From positions 1 through 20,020 of IMG/VR virus record IMGVR_UViG_3300035703_000475: a stretch of DNA of 20,020 nucleotides; one strand, written 5' to 3'. The position numbers and the translations under genes are program-made. Under the pieces are notes generated by a model. The model was not told the DNA's origin, did no database searches, and worked only from the letters and a program-made list of their open reading frames with translations. Within the stretch, counting starts at the first letter, position 1. Every line of letters starts with the position of its first letter. This DNA is from a virus. Positions 19,061-20,020 of this stretch are shown here, piece by piece.

Positions 19061-19803
19061 AAAAGTTATTCACCTCATTTGGTTTAATTTTATCATTATC
19101 ATTTCCTGCAATAGCATCATCTTTAGCACCAAAACAACCAACGGTTAGACCTTACAGTGCAGAGGCAATGGGTTGTATGATTCTTTTGGAATGTACTGAA
19201 GGTGTAGAGAAACTTACAGTAGATTCTGAACTATTAAAACATTCAGACTTTGATCCGTTTAGAGAAGAATTAAAAAGAATTATTACTGCTCTTAATGGTG
19301 TAAATGTACCAGTGTATGTTGCACCAGAAAGATATTTTACTCCAAGAACAGTAGGATTATATAAACCAAACTACAATCGTTTCTTCGTGAATGAAACTCT
19401 TCTTAGAGATCCAAGAGAGTTTCTGGGAACAATGAGGCATGAAGGTTGGCACGTTGTTCAGGATTGTATGGGTGGTGGATTACAAACATCCTTTATGGCA
19501 CAAGTACATCAAGATAGTGAAATTCCTGCTTGGGTTATGAAGAATACTCGATTAACTTATGAGTCTATGATGCAAAGTCGTGCTATTCCTTGGGAAGCAG
19601 ATGCTAACTGGGCAGAAGAACAATCAAATGTGACTGCTGAAAAGTTGGAGATGTGTTCGAAGGGTCCTCTATGGGAACAAATTCGTCCTACACCAATGAC
19701 TATGGATTGGTTGATTGGTTGTGGATGGATGAAACCACAAGAAGGTAAGTATCCTTATTATCCAAATAAAAAAGTAGAATATTGTACGGAAGGTAAGTAT
19801 TGA
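19057..19803 (+). CDS. Exported HExxH zinc-peptidase-like protein
   Basis: I place the start at the ATG at 19057 (ATGA overlap with the previous stop), because it gives a clean signal peptide MKKLFTSFGLILSLSFPAIA with likely cut before SS; an upstream GTG at 19045 would spoil it. The mature part, about 228 residues, has HEGWH at 128-132 in TMRHEGWHVVQD, the zincin HExxH motif, and Glu180 in PWEADANWAEE as a probable third zinc ligand of gluzincin type. Six cysteines (40, 46, 137, 200, 222, 243) fit disulfides in the periplasm. The target could be a host envelope protein or peptidoglycan. No named family is recognised; activity is inferred from the motif only. Confidence 0.72.
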   Translation: MKKLFTSFGLILSLSFPAIASSLAPKQPTVRPYSAEAMGCMILLECTEGVEKLTVDSELLKHSDFDPFREELKRIITALNGVNVPVYVAPERYFTPRTVGLYKPNYNRFFVNETLLRDPREFLGTMRHEGWHVVQDCMGGGLQTSFMAQVHQDSEIPAWVMKNTRLTYESMMQSRAIPWEADANWAEEQSNVTAEKLEMCSKGPLWEQIRPTPMTMDWLIGCGWMKPQEGKYPYYPNKKVEYCTEGKY

Positions 19804-19952
19804 TGAACTTTCCCTGGGGAGTTGTTATAATTTTATCTTGTGGTCTTGCTTTTACAGCATATTGCATTTACTACATATTAAATCTAGCACATAAGGAGAT
19901 GAATGATGAAGCATTTAAGTCTGATACTATCAATCACAAGTCTAACCATTAG
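19803..19952 (+). CDS. Small single-span membrane protein (49 residues)
   Basis: The ATG overlaps the TGA of the peptidase-like gene (TGATG) and the frame runs 49 codons to TAG. One membrane span (WGVVIILSCGLAFTAYCIYY) is followed by a polar tail (LAHKEMNDEAFKSDTINHKS). An i-spanin needs a longer periplasmic domain, so a spanin role is doubtful. The last 47 bases overlap the next gene in another frame. Confidence 0.55.
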   Translation: MNFPWGVVIILSCGLAFTAYCIYYILNLAHKEMNDEAFKSDTINHKSNH

Positions 19953-20020
19953 TGGAGCACTTTGTTATGGTGCTTATGTAACATATAAAAAAGCAGAAGC
20001 AATTCTAAACAATCCAGAAC
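19906..20020 (+). CDS. Small membrane or exported protein, 3' partial
   Basis: Two ATG codons in a row (19903 and 19906, same frame) follow a strong AAGGAG site at 19893-19898; the second has the better spacing. The visible part is MKHLSLILSITSLTISGALC, then YGAYVTYKKAEAILNNPE, so one hydrophobic segment and a charged helix leading out of the window. It starts inside the 49-residue gene in another frame. The Cys20 is not preceded by a normal lipobox. End and function are not visible. Confidence 0.65.
   Translation, partial: MKHLSLILSITSLTISGALCYGAYVTYKKAEAILNNPE

Noticed and set aside
19906-19968. Lipoprotein (o-spanin) signal at ISGALC
   Set aside because: The residue before Cys is Leu, not Gly/Ala/Ser, so the lipobox rule is not met.
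1-20020. CRISPR arrays, insertion sequences, integrase or attachment sites, rRNA
   Set aside because: No regularly spaced direct repeats, transposase or integrase motifs, or rRNA sequence were seen.

Overview
The window looks like part of the genome of a T4-like myovirus that infects marine picocyanobacteria (Synechococcus or Prochlorococcus). Several things point there. The replication set is T4-type: helicase gp41, primase gp61 and class Ia NrdA/NrdB. It also carries MazG, tRNA genes, cyanophage-style virion proteins and T4-like late promoters (TATAAATA and close variants). Genes are packed very tightly, with many ATGA, TAATG and GTGA stop/start overlaps. No gene-free stretch exceeds 300 bases; the longest spacers hold promoters, terminators or tRNAs. 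All family assignments come from motifs read by eye; no database search was run.

Layout. (1) 1-1029: the 3' end of the gp41 helicase, entered through the C-terminal part of an intein that closely resembles the gp41-1 split intein, then an AT-rich Fe(II)/2OG-oxygenase-like gene. (2) 1032-3002: an early transcription unit behind a near-consensus sigma70 promoter, with mazG, a small conserved gene, a DUF401-like membrane protein, a 40-residue membrane peptide, tRNA-Ala(UGC) and a tRNA with anticodon UAG but no long variable arm. (3) 3003-9105: a block with late promoters, containing a 412-residue possible nuclease-fold protein, a nucleotidyltransferase with an N-terminal capsid-targeting-like peptide, a basic virion-type protein, small membrane proteins, a virion protein and a coiled-coil membrane protein. 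(4) 9061-13696: a second early/middle unit, sigma70 promoter then gp61, nrdA, nrdB and a small acidic gene, closed by a strong terminator. (5) 13696-15427: a late gene for a 556-residue protein built of alternating acidic and very basic segments, closed by a terminator. (6) 15428-16140: two tandem paralogous virion-type genes on the minus strand with their own late promoter. (7) 16147-20020: a plus-strand accessory and probable lysis block, with a GIY-YIG nuclease, a small gene, a C39-like cysteine peptidase, a GH24 lysozyme, a holin-like protein, several tiny basic, membrane or exported proteins, an exported HExxH zinc-peptidase-like protein, and two overlapping small membrane proteins at the right edge.

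How it fits together. gp41 and gp61 form the primosome. NrdA/NrdB supply dNTPs and MazG hydrolyses nucleotides. The nucleotidyltransferase, the 447-residue protein and the 556-residue protein carry (L/I/M)xE|A sites of the kind cut by T4-type prohead protease gp21, so they may be packaged in the head and processed there. The C39 peptidase and the lysozyme share a closely similar N-terminal module of about 46 residues, suggesting that both dock to the same partner.

The strongest items for follow-up are the gp41 intein, the head-targeted nucleotidyltransferase, the repeated acidic/basic protease-site architecture, and the peptidase/lysozyme pair inside an unusually crowded lysis-like cassette.
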